The notes under the pieces are model-generated. The model did no database searches, was not told the DNA's origin, and saw only the letters and a list, made by a program, of their open reading frames with translations. Shown piece after piece: positions 31,557 through 40,072 of a stretch of DNA of 40,072 nucleotides (position 1 is its first letter; every line of letters begins with the position of its first letter). Source of the stretch: Pedobacter ginsenosidimutans. Its GTDB lineage: Bacteria; Bacteroidota; Bacteroidia; Sphingobacteriales; Sphingobacteriaceae. Where the stretch lies: contig NZ_LMZQ01000053.1 of NCBI RefSeq assembly GCF_001442625.1, forward strand, positions 1-40,072. Direction: 5' to 3'. Both the position numbers and the translations under genes were made by a program.

Positions 31557-32214
31557 CATTCAAAACATTATACCACGGTTCCGATTCGGTATTAAGAAAG
31601 GTTTAGCGTTTAAAACATAACATTTAAAAAAAACAACACTGCTCGCGATCGGATTAATCGATACAGCAGGCAATTGATAAAAAGCAAAGTTTCATCAGCC
31701 AAATTAATAATACGTTTCAAATCGGATACAAAGTGTTCGAGATAATGCCATGAGGATCATCAAATACCTCGATAATTTGAATAATTCCAAAGCCGTTTTA
31801 TTGCCCCTTCACTCAGGCTGCTCCGACACAGCGCTAGACCAACAATACCTTAGGATAACTTTTTCTTTACCTTTCATTTAGCTATTGTGAACACGCTGAT
31901 CTAAAGCGACGCAAATCTTTGACCTACCTGAGCTACCCCAGGACTATAACTCAACCGAAGTAAGTGCAGAGCAGTATACAGGCAAGTACCCAGCAAGCCT
32001 GGCCGGAAGGTGGCCTAAATGTGGGGTAAATGCGGCGTAAAGGTGGATTTTAGAATATTTTTTTTGGGAATTTTTAATCAGATGGATTGATTTGGGGTAC
32101 CATCGTTTTTGGTTATCCTAATATACTAAAATTATGGCTATCCGGAATGGGATTATCAAAATTAACGGGCAAACAGAATCGTGTTTTTTACAAACGCTGA
32201 ATTAAGCTTTGAAG
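31557..32214. other. Intergenic region, no gene seen
   Basis: 658 bases. A short leftward stretch near 31735-31795 can be read as 'FGIIQIIEVFDDPHGIIS' but lacks a start and has stops around it, so it may be debris. No tRNA, strong terminator or repeat is recognised. Confidence 0.45.
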
Positions 32215-34368
32215 TTATCTAGTATCAATTTCTACCTTACCGCCATTTTTAAACAGGTCGTGGGAGATGAAATATCCGTTATTTGCTTTACCGTTAACTT
32301 TAATATTGCTAATGCCCCTTCCCTTCCCAGGCTTGGTTATTGTTAACAATTTCCCTGTACTGGTTTTCCATTTAACCTCATCAAAAAGTGGAGCAGTAAC
32401 CAAATATTCGGCATCGGTAGCAGAGAAAGGGTACAGACCTAAAGAACTGAACACATACCAGGCCGACATTTCACCAGCATCATCCATTCCCGAAAGTGCC
32501 AAACCATCGATCCCAATACCATAGAGTTCATTTAAGATTTTATCGATAATTTTTTGCGATTTTTCTGGTTTCCCGATAAATGTGTAAGCAAAAGGAGCTT
32601 CATGATCTGGCTGGTTACCCTGGCAGTATTGACCAATCATGGTTTCTACATTCCTTGCAATATATTTCGGGTTCCAGGGTACGGTAAACAAGGAATCTAA
32701 CTTGGATTCGAACGCTTTTGCGCCGCCGTACAGTTCGATTAAACCTTTAATATCGTGTGGGGCGTAAAACGAAACCTGCCAGGCATTGGCTTCTCTGTAC
32801 ATATATTCGTAATAAGGGTATTGTGGATTAAAAGGTTTGATCCAATCGCCATTCTCTAATCTGCCCCTCATAAAGCGTGTACTTGGATCGAACATATTTT
32901 TATAGTTTTTCGATCTGGCCATTAAAATACGATAGTTGGTACTATCGCCCAGTTTTTTAGCAATCTGGGCCAGCGAATAATCATCGTATGCGTATTCCAG
33001 TGTTTTAGAAACGCCTGCCTTAGCTTTGGTTTCTACATGCGGATTTTTAACATCGGGATCTGAAATATAACCCTTCTCGATATATTCTTTCACAAATGGA
33101 CGGGCACCACCATCAACATTGGCATTACGTAATAAAATTTGATAAGTACCCTTGATATCGAAATCATCTATTCCCCTCAAATAAGCGCCTGCAATAGAAG
33201 ATGCGCCATGGTCGCCATGAAAAAACGTCGGGATGAAACCGGTTTTATCGCCAACCTCTTTCATTGATTTAACTACGTCCAGGGTAACCTTAGGCGTAAT
33301 TAAGCCGAGCAGTACATCCTTATTGCGATAGGTATCCCAGAGGGAAGGTTCGGTATAATAGTTGAAATTACCCTTTACTACATTATGCTTAGCATCTTTA
33401 AACTCCCCGTTGATATCACTCCGTAAAGCTGGCCATAAAAAAGAGCGGTACAAACAGGAATATAACATTTGCTTCTGTTTTTCGGTGCCACCCTTTACCT
33501 GTATGGCAGATAAAAGCATTTCCCATTTTGCTGTTGCTTCATTGCGGATCTCCGGAAAAGTCTTGTTGCCAATCTCTTTTTCCAGGTTTTCTTTGGCATT
33601 AGCCGTACTTACGAACGATAAGCCAATTTTAAGTTCTACAGGCACAGTACCGCCATCAGCCAAGTGCATAATCGCGTAGCCTGAACGTTTACCTACCTCA
33701 ATCTGATCCAGTTTTTCAATCTTGGCATTTACCGTTGCGTAAAAGTAAATATTCTCCCCTCCCTGAAAGCCCTGTATAGCCGAAGTGCCAACTTGTTCGA
33801 TATTCCATGTAGAAACCCTGCTATTGGCCTTTCCCATGTCGAAAAGAATCTGTCTGTTACTGCCATTTTTATATTCATATTGATGAAATCCACACCTCAA
33901 GGTTGAAGTAAGCTTTACATTTATCTGATAGTCATTCAGATAAACCTGATAAAAACCTGGTGCCGAACTTTCATTTTTGTGCGAAAATTTTGATCCGAAT
34001 TTACCGTTAGCATTAGATAGTGGTAGAATTGGAATGTTGCACAGGTTCCAGTGCCCTTTATTGGTGTGTGCAAAGCCATAAATAGTATCATCTTCATATT
34101 CGTAGCCAGCACCAGAGCCAAATTCGGTAATCGGACTTAACTGCACCATAGCATTAGGCAATGAGCTACCTGGAAAAGTTAAACCCGCCCACGATCGCCA
34201 ACCCTGGGGCAACTTGTAACCTAAAATTTTAGGATCAGTTAAAGGCGCTGTGCCGATAAAAGTATTTACATATTTGGTAAAAGAGGTTTTGGATTGACTT
34301 TGAGCAGTATATACGCTCATAAGGTTCAAGAACAAGATTAAGGTTAGAAATTTGGTTAGCGATTTCAT
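32215..34368 (-). CDS. GH92 alpha-mannosidase, exported
   Basis: Glycoside hydrolase family 92, calcium-dependent exo-alpha-mannosidases that act on N-glycans and fungal or plant mannans. An N-terminal signal peptide (about 1-25, 'FLTLILFLNLMSVYTAQSQ') sends it to the periplasm. Family features: 'YVNTFIGTAP', 'GYEYEDDTIYGFAHTNKGH', 'GFIPTFFHGDHGASSIAGAY', 'YCQGNQPDHEAPFAY' (catalytic-site region) and 'LSGMDDAGEMSAWYVFSSLGLYP'. The 717-residue length is normal. It is divergent from the GH95 gene across 224 bases. The linkage specificity cannot be read from the sequence. Confidence 0.95.
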   Translation of the reverse strand: MKSLTKFLTLILFLNLMSVYTAQSQSKTSFTKYVNTFIGTAPLTDPKILGYKLPQGWRSWAGLTFPGSSLPNAMVQLSPITEFGSGAGYEYEDDTIYGFAHTNKGHWNLCNIPILPLSNANGKFGSKFSHKNESSAPGFYQVYLNDYQINVKLTSTLRCGFHQYEYKNGSNRQILFDMGKANSRVSTWNIEQVGTSAIQGFQGGENIYFYATVNAKIEKLDQIEVGKRSGYAIMHLADGGTVPVELKIGLSFVSTANAKENLEKEIGNKTFPEIRNEATAKWEMLLSAIQVKGGTEKQKQMLYSCLYRSFLWPALRSDINGEFKDAKHNVVKGNFNYYTEPSLWDTYRNKDVLLGLITPKVTLDVVKSMKEVGDKTGFIPTFFHGDHGASSIAGAYLRGIDDFDIKGTYQILLRNANVDGGARPFVKEYIEKGYISDPDVKNPHVETKAKAGVSKTLEYAYDDYSLAQIAKKLGDSTNYRILMARSKNYKNMFDPSTRFMRGRLENGDWIKPFNPQYPYYEYMYREANAWQVSFYAPHDIKGLIELYGGAKAFESKLDSLFTVPWNPKYIARNVETMIGQYCQGNQPDHEAPFAYTFIGKPEKSQKIIDKILNELYGIGIDGLALSGMDDAGEMSAWYVFSSLGLYPFSATDAEYLVTAPLFDEVKWKTSTGKLLTITKPGKGRGISNIKVNGKANNGYFISHDLFKNGGKVEIDTR

Positions 34369-34559
34369 TTTAGATAAAACGTTTTAGTGTGTTGTATCAA
34401 ATATAGAAAATCTATTAAAATCCAATCTAAAATATCATAATAGTTACCAACTAAAATTTCGCTGGTGCAAATTACCGCATGCTTAAATAATTGAATAGTA
34501 TGCCAATAATCGATATGTATTCATCTAATTAGCGGGCAGCACAATCGTTTGATTATCTA

Positions 34560-34585
34560 TATATTTGATTACACACTAATCAAAT
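34560..34585 (+). promoter_or_regulatory. -7 box and hairpin in the GH95 leader
   Basis: TATATTTG (34560-34567) matches the Bacteroidota -7 box TAnnTTTG. It overlaps a perfect dyad, ATTTGATTA (34563-34571) with TAATCAAAT (34577-34585), ending 7 bases before the GH95 ATG. A further TTTGATTA lies just upstream. Likely promoter with an operator or leader hairpin; no clear -33 TTTG is at the standard distance. Confidence 0.45.
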
Positions 34586-34592
34586 AATCAAC

Positions 34593-36860
34593 ATGTTTTT
34601 TAACTGCAAGCAAGCTATTCTCTGCACGCTGATCTTATTTTTAGCCTTTAGCTTTTCCAAACCTGTTTTTGGTCAAAAAAATGAAAAACCATCTTTATTG
34701 CTTTGGGACGATAAACCTGCAACAAAATGGATGACCGAAGCCTACCCTATTGGTAACGGTCGCATTGGTGGTATGATTTTCGGCGGTGTTAATCAGGAAC
34801 ATATTCAGTTTAATGATAATACGCTCTGGACTGGAGATGAAAATGATCGGGGTATGTACCAGGCTTTTGGCGATATATTTATTGATTTCGATAATAAAGA
34901 ACAAAATTTCAGCAATTATACACGGAAATTAAATTTAACTGATGCGGTCCATTCCATCAATTACACTCAAAATGGGACCAGCTATAAACGTGAATATTTT
35001 TGCAGTTTTCCGGATAAAGTAATGGTTTTAAGGTTAACTGCTGATCAGAAAAAATCATATTCAGGCACGGTTAGACTTAAAAACGCACATCAGGGCAATA
35101 TCACGGTAAACGGAAATACCATCCAGTTTGCAGGTAAATTACCTAACGGAATGCCTTATCAGGCTACTGCTTTGATTAAAATCGAAAATGGTAGTAGCCA
35201 TGCAGTTAAAGACGATGATGGTGAAAAATTAAAAATCGATAATGCCGATGCCATAACCATCCTTTTTACCGCTGCTACTAATTACAGTAATAAACGCAGT
35301 GAAAACTGGAAGGGAGAAGAACCTGCTTCCAAGATAGACCGCATACTGAAACAAGCAAGTACAAAATCATATTCAAGTCTTTTAAAAGCACACGTTCAGG
35401 ATTACCAGCAATTATTTAACCGTTTGGCGATTAATTTAGGTGAGCATGATATTAAAAACAATAGTTTACCAACTTATCAAAGACTTATCAATTATAAAAA
35501 AACTTCTGACCATGCATTAGAAGCCTTAATTTTTCAATACGGAAGATACCTGTTGATCAGCTCATCACGACCAGGAGGTTTACCGGCCAACCTGCAAGGT
35601 CTCTGGAATGAAAGTAATACCCCGCCATGGGGCAGCGATTATCACTCCAACATTAATATCCAGATGAATTATTGGCTGTCTGAGCCGACTAATCTTTCTG
35701 AATGTCAGATCCCATACCTGGATTACATTAACAGCATGCGCGAAGTGAGCGCTATAGCTACCCGTAAACAATATCCAAATACCCGCGGCTGGACCGTAAA
35801 AACAGAAAATAATATTTTCGGGGGAATGAGTTTTTTGTGGAACACGCCTGGTAGCGCATGGTATGCACAAGCACTATGGGAGCACTACGCTTTTACAAAA
35901 GACAAAGATTATCTAAAGAATTTTGCTTACCCGATTATCAAAGAAATCTCTGAATTTTGGGATGACCACTTAAAAAGAAGACCAGATGGTACCTTGGTAT
36001 CGCCGTTGGGCTGGTCGCCGGAGCATGGGCCAACTGAAGATGGCGTAACCCACGACCAGCAAATTGTGTACGATCTCTTCACCAATTATATAGAAGCAGC
36101 CGAAATTTTAGGCATTGATGGTGATTACAAAAAACACATTACAGATCTTAAGGCACACTTATTAAAGCCTAAAATTGGCAAATGGGGCCAGTTACAGGAA
36201 TGGGAAACCGACCGTGATGACCCTAAAGATCAACATAGACACATTTCTCATCTGTTTGGCCTGCATCCAGGGAGAGAAATCAGTACCATTAAAACACCAG
36301 AACTTGCCAAAGCCGCAAGAGTAACTTTAACTGCCCGTGGCGATGAATCGACAGGATGGTCTATGGCTTGGAAGATTAACTTTTGGGCCAGGCTACAGGA
36401 TGGCAATCATGCTTACAAAATATTACAGAACTTCATTACCCCGGTAGGTGGCTCGGGTACGGATTATAATAAAGGTGGCGGGATTTACACCAATCTTTTC
36501 TGTGCACATCCCCCCTTCCAGATTGATGGAAATTTTGGTTACACTGCCGGCGTTTCAGAAATGCTTTTACAAAGTCAGGCCAGTGAGCTCCAATTTTTGC
36601 CTGCCCTGCCCGATCAATGGTCAACAGGAAGTATTCAGGGTTTAAGAGCCAGGGGTAACTTCGAAATTACCGATCTGCAGTGGAAAAATGGTAAAGTTAT
36701 AAAGCTGTCGATCAAATCGCTATCTGGCGAAGATTGTACGGTGAGATCTCCTAACGCGTTAAAACCTAAGCTTAAAGGTATCGATGAAGAAAAATCAGGA
36801 AATGACTTTAAATACCGTTTTAAAACGCAGGTTGGAAAAGTATATAGTTTTGAAGGCTAA
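34593..36860 (+). CDS. GH95 alpha-L-fucosidase, exported
   Basis: Glycoside hydrolase family 95, inverting enzymes that release alpha-1,2-linked L-fucose (some members act on L-galactose). The signal peptide covers about residues 1-27. Family blocks: 'WMTEAYPIGNGRIGGMIFGGVNQEHIQFNDNTLWTG', 'NLQGLWNESNTPPWGSDYHSNINIQMNYW' (the Asn residues that activate water), 'SPEHGPTEDGVTHDQQIVYDLF', 'DQHRHISHLFGLHPG' and 'PPFQIDGNFGYTAGVSEML'. 755 residues is normal. It pairs with the divergent GH92 gene and a nearby GH125 gene, pointing to use of fucosylated, mannose-containing glycans. Confidence 0.95.
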   Translation: MFFNCKQAILCTLILFLAFSFSKPVFGQKNEKPSLLLWDDKPATKWMTEAYPIGNGRIGGMIFGGVNQEHIQFNDNTLWTGDENDRGMYQAFGDIFIDFDNKEQNFSNYTRKLNLTDAVHSINYTQNGTSYKREYFCSFPDKVMVLRLTADQKKSYSGTVRLKNAHQGNITVNGNTIQFAGKLPNGMPYQATALIKIENGSSHAVKDDDGEKLKIDNADAITILFTAATNYSNKRSENWKGEEPASKIDRILKQASTKSYSSLLKAHVQDYQQLFNRLAINLGEHDIKNNSLPTYQRLINYKKTSDHALEALIFQYGRYLLISSSRPGGLPANLQGLWNESNTPPWGSDYHSNINIQMNYWLSEPTNLSECQIPYLDYINSMREVSAIATRKQYPNTRGWTVKTENNIFGGMSFLWNTPGSAWYAQALWEHYAFTKDKDYLKNFAYPIIKEISEFWDDHLKRRPDGTLVSPLGWSPEHGPTEDGVTHDQQIVYDLFTNYIEAAEILGIDGDYKKHITDLKAHLLKPKIGKWGQLQEWETDRDDPKDQHRHISHLFGLHPGREISTIKTPELAKAARVTLTARGDESTGWSMAWKINFWARLQDGNHAYKILQNFITPVGGSGTDYNKGGGIYTNLFCAHPPFQIDGNFGYTAGVSEMLLQSQASELQFLPALPDQWSTGSIQGLRARGNFEITDLQWKNGKVIKLSIKSLSGEDCTVRSPNALKPKLKGIDEEKSGNDFKYRFKTQVGKVYSFEG

Positions 36861-36881
36861 AAGAAATTAGGGGAAGTGAGG

Positions 36882-36919
36882 ATTGAATGGGGATTAAACA
36901 AGCTACTTCACCATTCAAT
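36882..36919 (+). terminator. Hairpin after GH95
   Basis: ATTGAATGG (36882-36890) pairs perfectly with CCATTCAAT (36911-36919), 20-base loop, 21 bases after the GH95 stop. TCAATCATTC is then repeated twice. The T tract comes only after about 36950, so termination may be inefficient. Confidence 0.4.
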
Positions 36920-37000
36920 CATTCAAAACTCAATCATTCGATCGTTCCTTTTTCAAACACTTCTCTTTTAATTTTTGTTTATTGTTAAATAGATTTTGTT

Positions 37001-37354
37001 ATGAGCACATCCGATAAACTACTAACCGAACATAACGCTAAAGTTGTTGTACTTGATTTTATCAATGCCTTAAACGCCGAAAACTTTGAAATGGCCAGAG
37101 CACAACTGCATGATGATATGACTTTTAAAGGTGTTATGGGCGAAAGAAACGGCGCTGATATTTACATCGAAGACATGAAGAAAATGAAATTCAAATACGA
37201 TGTTAAAAAAGTATTTGTAGATCAGGAAGAAGTTTGCCTTTGGTACGATATCAGCATGGGTGAAAAAACAATCTTTTCAAGCGGCTGGTACAAACTGGAA
37301 GACGAGAAGATTAAATCATTCCAGGTGATTTTCGATCCGAGGCCAATTTTATAA
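37001..37354 (+). CDS. SnoaL/NTF2-like protein
   Basis: A 117-residue single-domain protein of the SnoaL-like/NTF2 fold: 'NAKVVVLDFINALNAENFEMARAQLHDDMTFKGVMGERNGADIYIEDMKKM' (helices and first strand), then strands 'KKVFVDQEEVCLWYDI', 'TIFSSGWYKLEDEKIKSFQVIFDPRP'. These proteins form a cone-shaped pocket that binds or isomerises small hydrophobic ligands. The substrate is unknown. No signal peptide. It converges on the small gene and kinase with no gap. Confidence 0.85.
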   Translation: MSTSDKLLTEHNAKVVVLDFINALNAENFEMARAQLHDDMTFKGVMGERNGADIYIEDMKKMKFKYDVKKVFVDQEEVCLWYDISMGEKTIFSSGWYKLEDEKIKSFQVIFDPRPIL

Positions 37355-37549
37355 TTAACAAATCTGCTTGAGTTTCTTTACGATAATATAACTGGTTTCC
37401 AACTGAAAAAGAAACATTAAAAACTCATCCGTTTCACTGATTTCAATACTTTTAACGGTGCCAGATTGGTCCTTTCCATCTGTTATAACCTCTCCTACGT
37501 TAATTTCTAAAAGTGTAGAAGTAGGCAAATTATCATTTATTATTGTCAT
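37355..37549 (-). CDS. Small protein overlapping the kinase 3' end
   Basis: Starting at the ATG at 37549 (MTIINDNLPTSTLLEINVGEVITDG) this gives 64 residues, acidic and beta-strand-rich, overlapping the last 17 bases of the histidine kinase in another frame. That arrangement suggests translational coupling. No known domain. A longer frame up to 37642 lies wholly inside the kinase and looks spurious. It could be a regulator of the kinase; unproven. Confidence 0.45.
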   Translation of the reverse strand: MTIINDNLPTSTLLEINVGEVITDGKDQSGTVKSIEISETDEFLMFLFQLETSYIIVKKLKQIC

Positions 37550-38732
37550 TCGTAAAAGGTAAGTGCAGAGTGAAGCATGTTTTTTTAGGCGTGGAAGATA
37601 CCTTAAGTGTTCCATTATGGGCATTGGCAATTTCTGATGCAATATATAAACCCAGGCCCAAACCTTTTTGATTAGGTTCTACCTCACCTCTGGAAAAAGG
37701 CTGAAACAACCGATCCATTGCAGCAGCCGGAATTTGCTTACCTTCATTGATTACACAAAGATTAAACTCTTTTTCGGTGCTGAGACCAATGATTTCAACG
37801 GTAGAATCTGATGGGGAATAATTTAAAGCATTAGCCAATAAATTAGAAAAAAGTTGTGCCAATCGCTTCCCGTCTGCATGAACAGGGTAATCAAAATTAA
37901 AACTTACCTTAATATCTCTTAATGGCCAAATGGCCTGCAATTCTTCTACCACTTGGAGCAGTAACTTCTCCAAATCTTCGTCTGCTGTTCTGCTGAGTGT
38001 AATTCCCTCTCCTAAACGACCGCTGGCAAAATCGAGCATATTTTCAATCAAACCATTCATTCTAAATGATGAATCTTTAATAATTTTAGTAATGCGGCCA
38101 CTGCGTTCATCTAAATTCAAACGCGATAAAAGCTGTGCACTAGTCGAAATTGCATTTAGGGGATTTCGTAAATCGTGACCCAAAATAGCAATAAACTGAT
38201 CTCTTAAAACAGCTATTTCTTGTTCTTTTTTTAATTCTCTCTCTGTTTTCGCCAGCTCTTCCATTGCATCTAAATGAAAGGCAATTAAGTCGGCAAACAT
38301 GGTGAACATCCCTGTAACTGTTGGATTTTTCAGTTTAGCAGGTTTAGGATCAATGGCACAAAGCGTACCGAAAAACGTACCATTTTTTAATGTAATGGGT
38401 ACTGAAATATAACTTTGAAAACCATACATTAAGGGCGTATGATGATCAGCAAAATTGGGATCTTCTGCTACATGATCAATGATAACTGCCTGTTTATGCT
38501 GTCTGATCTCGTTACAGATGGTCGTTTCCAGTTTAAGCTCACCACCCACAGCCAATCCGAAATTTATTTCATCGTGAATAGCACAGGCAGTCCATGTATC
38601 TGATGTTACCCTGGCAACTGCCGAAAAGCCCATTCCCGTAGTTCTGCAAACAATTTCTAAAATATGTGCAACTGCAGGAATCTTATTTATCGATTCGATA
38701 TCATCAAGGACGGTTTTACTAAAATTTTGCAA
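37533..38732 (-). CDS. GAF-domain sensor histidine kinase
   Basis: Soluble two-component kinase. A GAF domain (about residues 20-155, 'FADHHTPLMYGFQSYISVPITLKNGTFFGTLCAID') senses a small ligand, light or redox state. A coiled coil (about 155-180) leads to HisKA with phospho-acceptor His186 in 'ILGHDLRNPLNAI', then a HATPase domain with the N box 'LAQLFSNLLANALNYSP' and G box 'GLGLGLYIASEIANAHNG'. There is no membrane segment. No response regulator is in the window, so it is an orphan here. It closely resembles the bacteriophytochrome-like GAF kinases of Bacteroidota but lacks a PHY domain. Confidence 0.93.
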   Translation of the reverse strand: MQNFSKTVLDDIESINKIPAVAHILEIVCRTTGMGFSAVARVTSDTWTACAIHDEINFGLAVGGELKLETTICNEIRQHKQAVIIDHVAEDPNFADHHTPLMYGFQSYISVPITLKNGTFFGTLCAIDPKPAKLKNPTVTGMFTMFADLIAFHLDAMEELAKTERELKKEQEIAVLRDQFIAILGHDLRNPLNAISTSAQLLSRLNLDERSGRITKIIKDSSFRMNGLIENMLDFASGRLGEGITLSRTADEDLEKLLLQVVEELQAIWPLRDIKVSFNFDYPVHADGKRLAQLFSNLLANALNYSPSDSTVEIIGLSTEKEFNLCVINEGKQIPAAAMDRLFQPFSRGEVEPNQKGLGLGLYIASEIANAHNGTLKVSSTPKKTCFTLHLPFTNDNNK

Positions 38733-38951
38733 TATTAAAGGGGGATTATTTGAAGCAATTTACAAATATTTACCTATGCAAAGCACAGTAATTGGTGTTC
38801 TAGCAGAGCTTTTACATAGATTGATCGCTTTATTCCTAAATTGAGTATAAATCTCTCGTATTTATCCTCAAATTGTGAAACATAACGTAAACAAGTACGG
38901 CAGAAAAGGCCTTGAGCCCGCTATTCGGGAGACTATAAAAGATAAAACAAA

Positions 38952-39012
38952 ACCGTATTGATCAGGAATTGAACTGGCATCAAAATCAGTCATTAACACC
39001 AATCAATACGGT
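38952..39012. terminator. Long-spaced inverted repeat downstream of GH125
   Basis: ACCGTATTGAT (38952-38962) and ATCAATACGGT (39002-39012) match perfectly over 11 bp with a 39-base loop, ending 9 bases from the GH125 stop. There is no T run directly after the stem on the minus strand beyond GTTTTGTTTTATC. It could be a terminator or mRNA-stabilising hairpin. Confidence 0.4.
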
Positions 39013-39020
39013 CGGTTATA

Positions 39021-40072
39021 TTAGGCTTTTAATAAAACTGGTTTTTCGTGATAGGTTCTCCAAAGTAACTCACCGAACAAGGTGTTAGACCAGGCAAACC
39101 AGGCCCTTGTAAAATTTGCAGGGTTATCTTTATTGAAAGACTCGTGCATAAAACCTTTACCAGCATGTGTTTTACGTAACATATCGATGCAGGCTTTAAT
39201 TTCGGTATCATCTTTTGATGTAAGAGCACGCATGGTGATACTCATTGGCCAGATCATATCCTGACCAGCGTGCGGCCCGCCAATTCCCTCTGCAGCTGTA
39301 CCTTTAAAGAAATATGGATTGTCTTTAGAAAGGGCAAATTTCCTTGTATTCTGATAGATCGGATCTTCAATTTTCATTGCCCCTAAATAAGGTAAGCCCA
39401 ACAAACTTGGCACATTAGAATCGTCCATCAGATACGAACTTCCAAAACCATCTACCTCAAAGGCGTAAATTTTACCATATTTTGGATGATTAACGATAGC
39501 GTGTTTCTGTAGCGCTGTACTCACCTCATCAGCCAGGTTTAACAAACCGCTTTCCAAAGCCTGGTCGTGCTGTAAAGCTTTAATCATTTCTGCTGCCTGT
39601 TTTAAGCTCGATACCGCAAAAAAGTTAGAAGGAACCAGGAATGGGAAAATGGTGGCATCATCACTCGGACGGAATGCAGAACAGATTAATCCAACCGGAT
39701 TTACCGGAAAACCATAACCTGCCATCGGTAATGAATCGGTAGGTTGGGTAGTTTCGCGCTGAAAATGATATGGTCCTTTATCCGTTTTTCGCTGTTGTTC
39801 TTTAAATGTTTTTAAAGTAGCTTCAATTCCTTTTTTCCAATCGGCATCAAAAGGGGTTTTATCACCTGTTTTTTTCCAGTAATGGTAAGCCAGGCGGATT
39901 GGATAACATAAAGAATCTATTTCCCATTTACGCTCGTGTACACCAGGCTGCATGGCAGTTTTATCGGTTTTCCACTCACCTACCTTAGTGGCATCGCCAT
40001 AAAAAGCATTTGCATAAGGGTCTTTTAAAACACATTTTGTTTGGTGGATTATTACGCCCGCTATTAATTTTT
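39021..40072 (-). CDS. GH125 exo-alpha-1,6-mannosidase, 5' end outside window
   Basis: Glycoside hydrolase family 125 (metal-independent exo-alpha-1,6-mannosidases). Visible: 'QPGVHERKWEIDSLCYPIRLAYHYW', 'YGFPVNPVGLICSAFRPSDDATIFPFLVPSNFFA', 'IYAFEVDGFGSSYLMDDSNVPSLLGLPYLG', 'GPHAGQDMIWPMSITMRAL' and 'HESFNKDNPANFTRAWFAWSNTLFGELL'. The frame stays open beyond the internal Met at 39953 to the window end ('VIIHQTKCVLKDPYANAFYGDATK'), so the true start lies beyond 40072. The family length is about 430-490 residues, so roughly 100 residues are missing. It complements the GH92 enzyme in mannan or N-glycan trimming. Confidence 0.95.
   Translation of the reverse strand, partial: KLIAGVIIHQTKCVLKDPYANAFYGDATKVGEWKTDKTAMQPGVHERKWEIDSLCYPIRLAYHYWKKTGDKTPFDADWKKGIEATLKTFKEQQRKTDKGPYHFQRETTQPTDSLPMAGYGFPVNPVGLICSAFRPSDDATIFPFLVPSNFFAVSSLKQAAEMIKALQHDQALESGLLNLADEVSTALQKHAIVNHPKYGKIYAFEVDGFGSSYLMDDSNVPSLLGLPYLGAMKIEDPIYQNTRKFALSKDNPYFFKGTAAEGIGGPHAGQDMIWPMSITMRALTSKDDTEIKACIDMLRKTHAGKGFMHESFNKDNPANFTRAWFAWSNTLFGELLWRTYHEKPVLLKA

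Noticed and set aside
31735..31795. Leftward stretch readable as FGIIQIIEVFDDPHG
   Set aside because: No start, stops on both sides, too short to assign; may be debris.

Overview
The window looks like a Bacteroidota chromosome, most likely Sphingobacteriaceae (Pedobacter-like). That is inferred from the BfmA/BtgA and DUF5712 mobilization genes, the RteC-type domain, the GH92/GH95/GH125 glycosidases with Bacteroidota-style signal peptides, and AT-rich intergenic DNA. No tRNA, rRNA or CRISPR array was recognised. No database search was possible: family names rest on motifs read from the sequence and on recall.

Left part, about 1-10.1 kb, is a worn mobile element. It starts with the C-terminal piece of a tyrosine recombinase. 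Next come an XRE regulator with two leucine-rich-repeat proteins (reading left), a HEPN protein with a partner (reading right, behind a leader with competing hairpins), and a leftward mobilization operon (excisionase-like HTH, wHTH-like protein, BfmA/BtgA, DUF5712 relaxase, Cas2-like small protein). A hairpin-rich control region, a frameshifted HTH gene, an unknown 336-residue protein and a multiply frameshifted conjugation-type gene follow. The element looks non-autonomous and decaying.

Middle part, about 10.5-28.4 kb, is a dense defence island. (1) A DUF4062 protein faces a tight four-gene operon: ThsB-like TIR, second TIR, third TIR in a three-part protein, then a SLOG-family nucleotide-binding protein. 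It resembles Thoeris but has no SIR2-SLOG ThsA. (2) A rightward pair encodes an unknown 238-residue protein and a PD-(D/E)XK nuclease fused to a vWA domain. (3) A leftward series reads Shedu-type nuclease, coiled-coil PD-(D/E)XK nuclease, OLD-type ATPase/TOPRIM nuclease, a giant macro-LRR-Roc-COR-TIR protein, a stand-alone RteC C-terminal domain and a PLD-type nuclease. The island ends in an HsdR remnant.

Boundary, about 28.6-30.0 kb: four related sites, each a tRNA-3'-end-like sequence followed by a rightward terminator. Two share an exact 18-bp repeat and bracket a SUMF1-domain gene. This looks like an integration hotspot.

Right part, about 30.2-40 kb, looks like ordinary chromosome: PhzF-like protein divergent from an HxlR regulator, divergent GH92 and GH95 glycosidases, a SnoaL-like protein, a GAF histidine kinase with a small overlapping gene, and a GH125 mannosidase cut by the window end. 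The glycosidases suggest breakdown of mannose- and fucose-containing glycans.

The best candidates for undescribed biology are the triple-TIR/SLOG operon, the nuclease-vWA fusion with its partner, and the ROCO-TIR gene followed by the RteC-domain/PLD pair.
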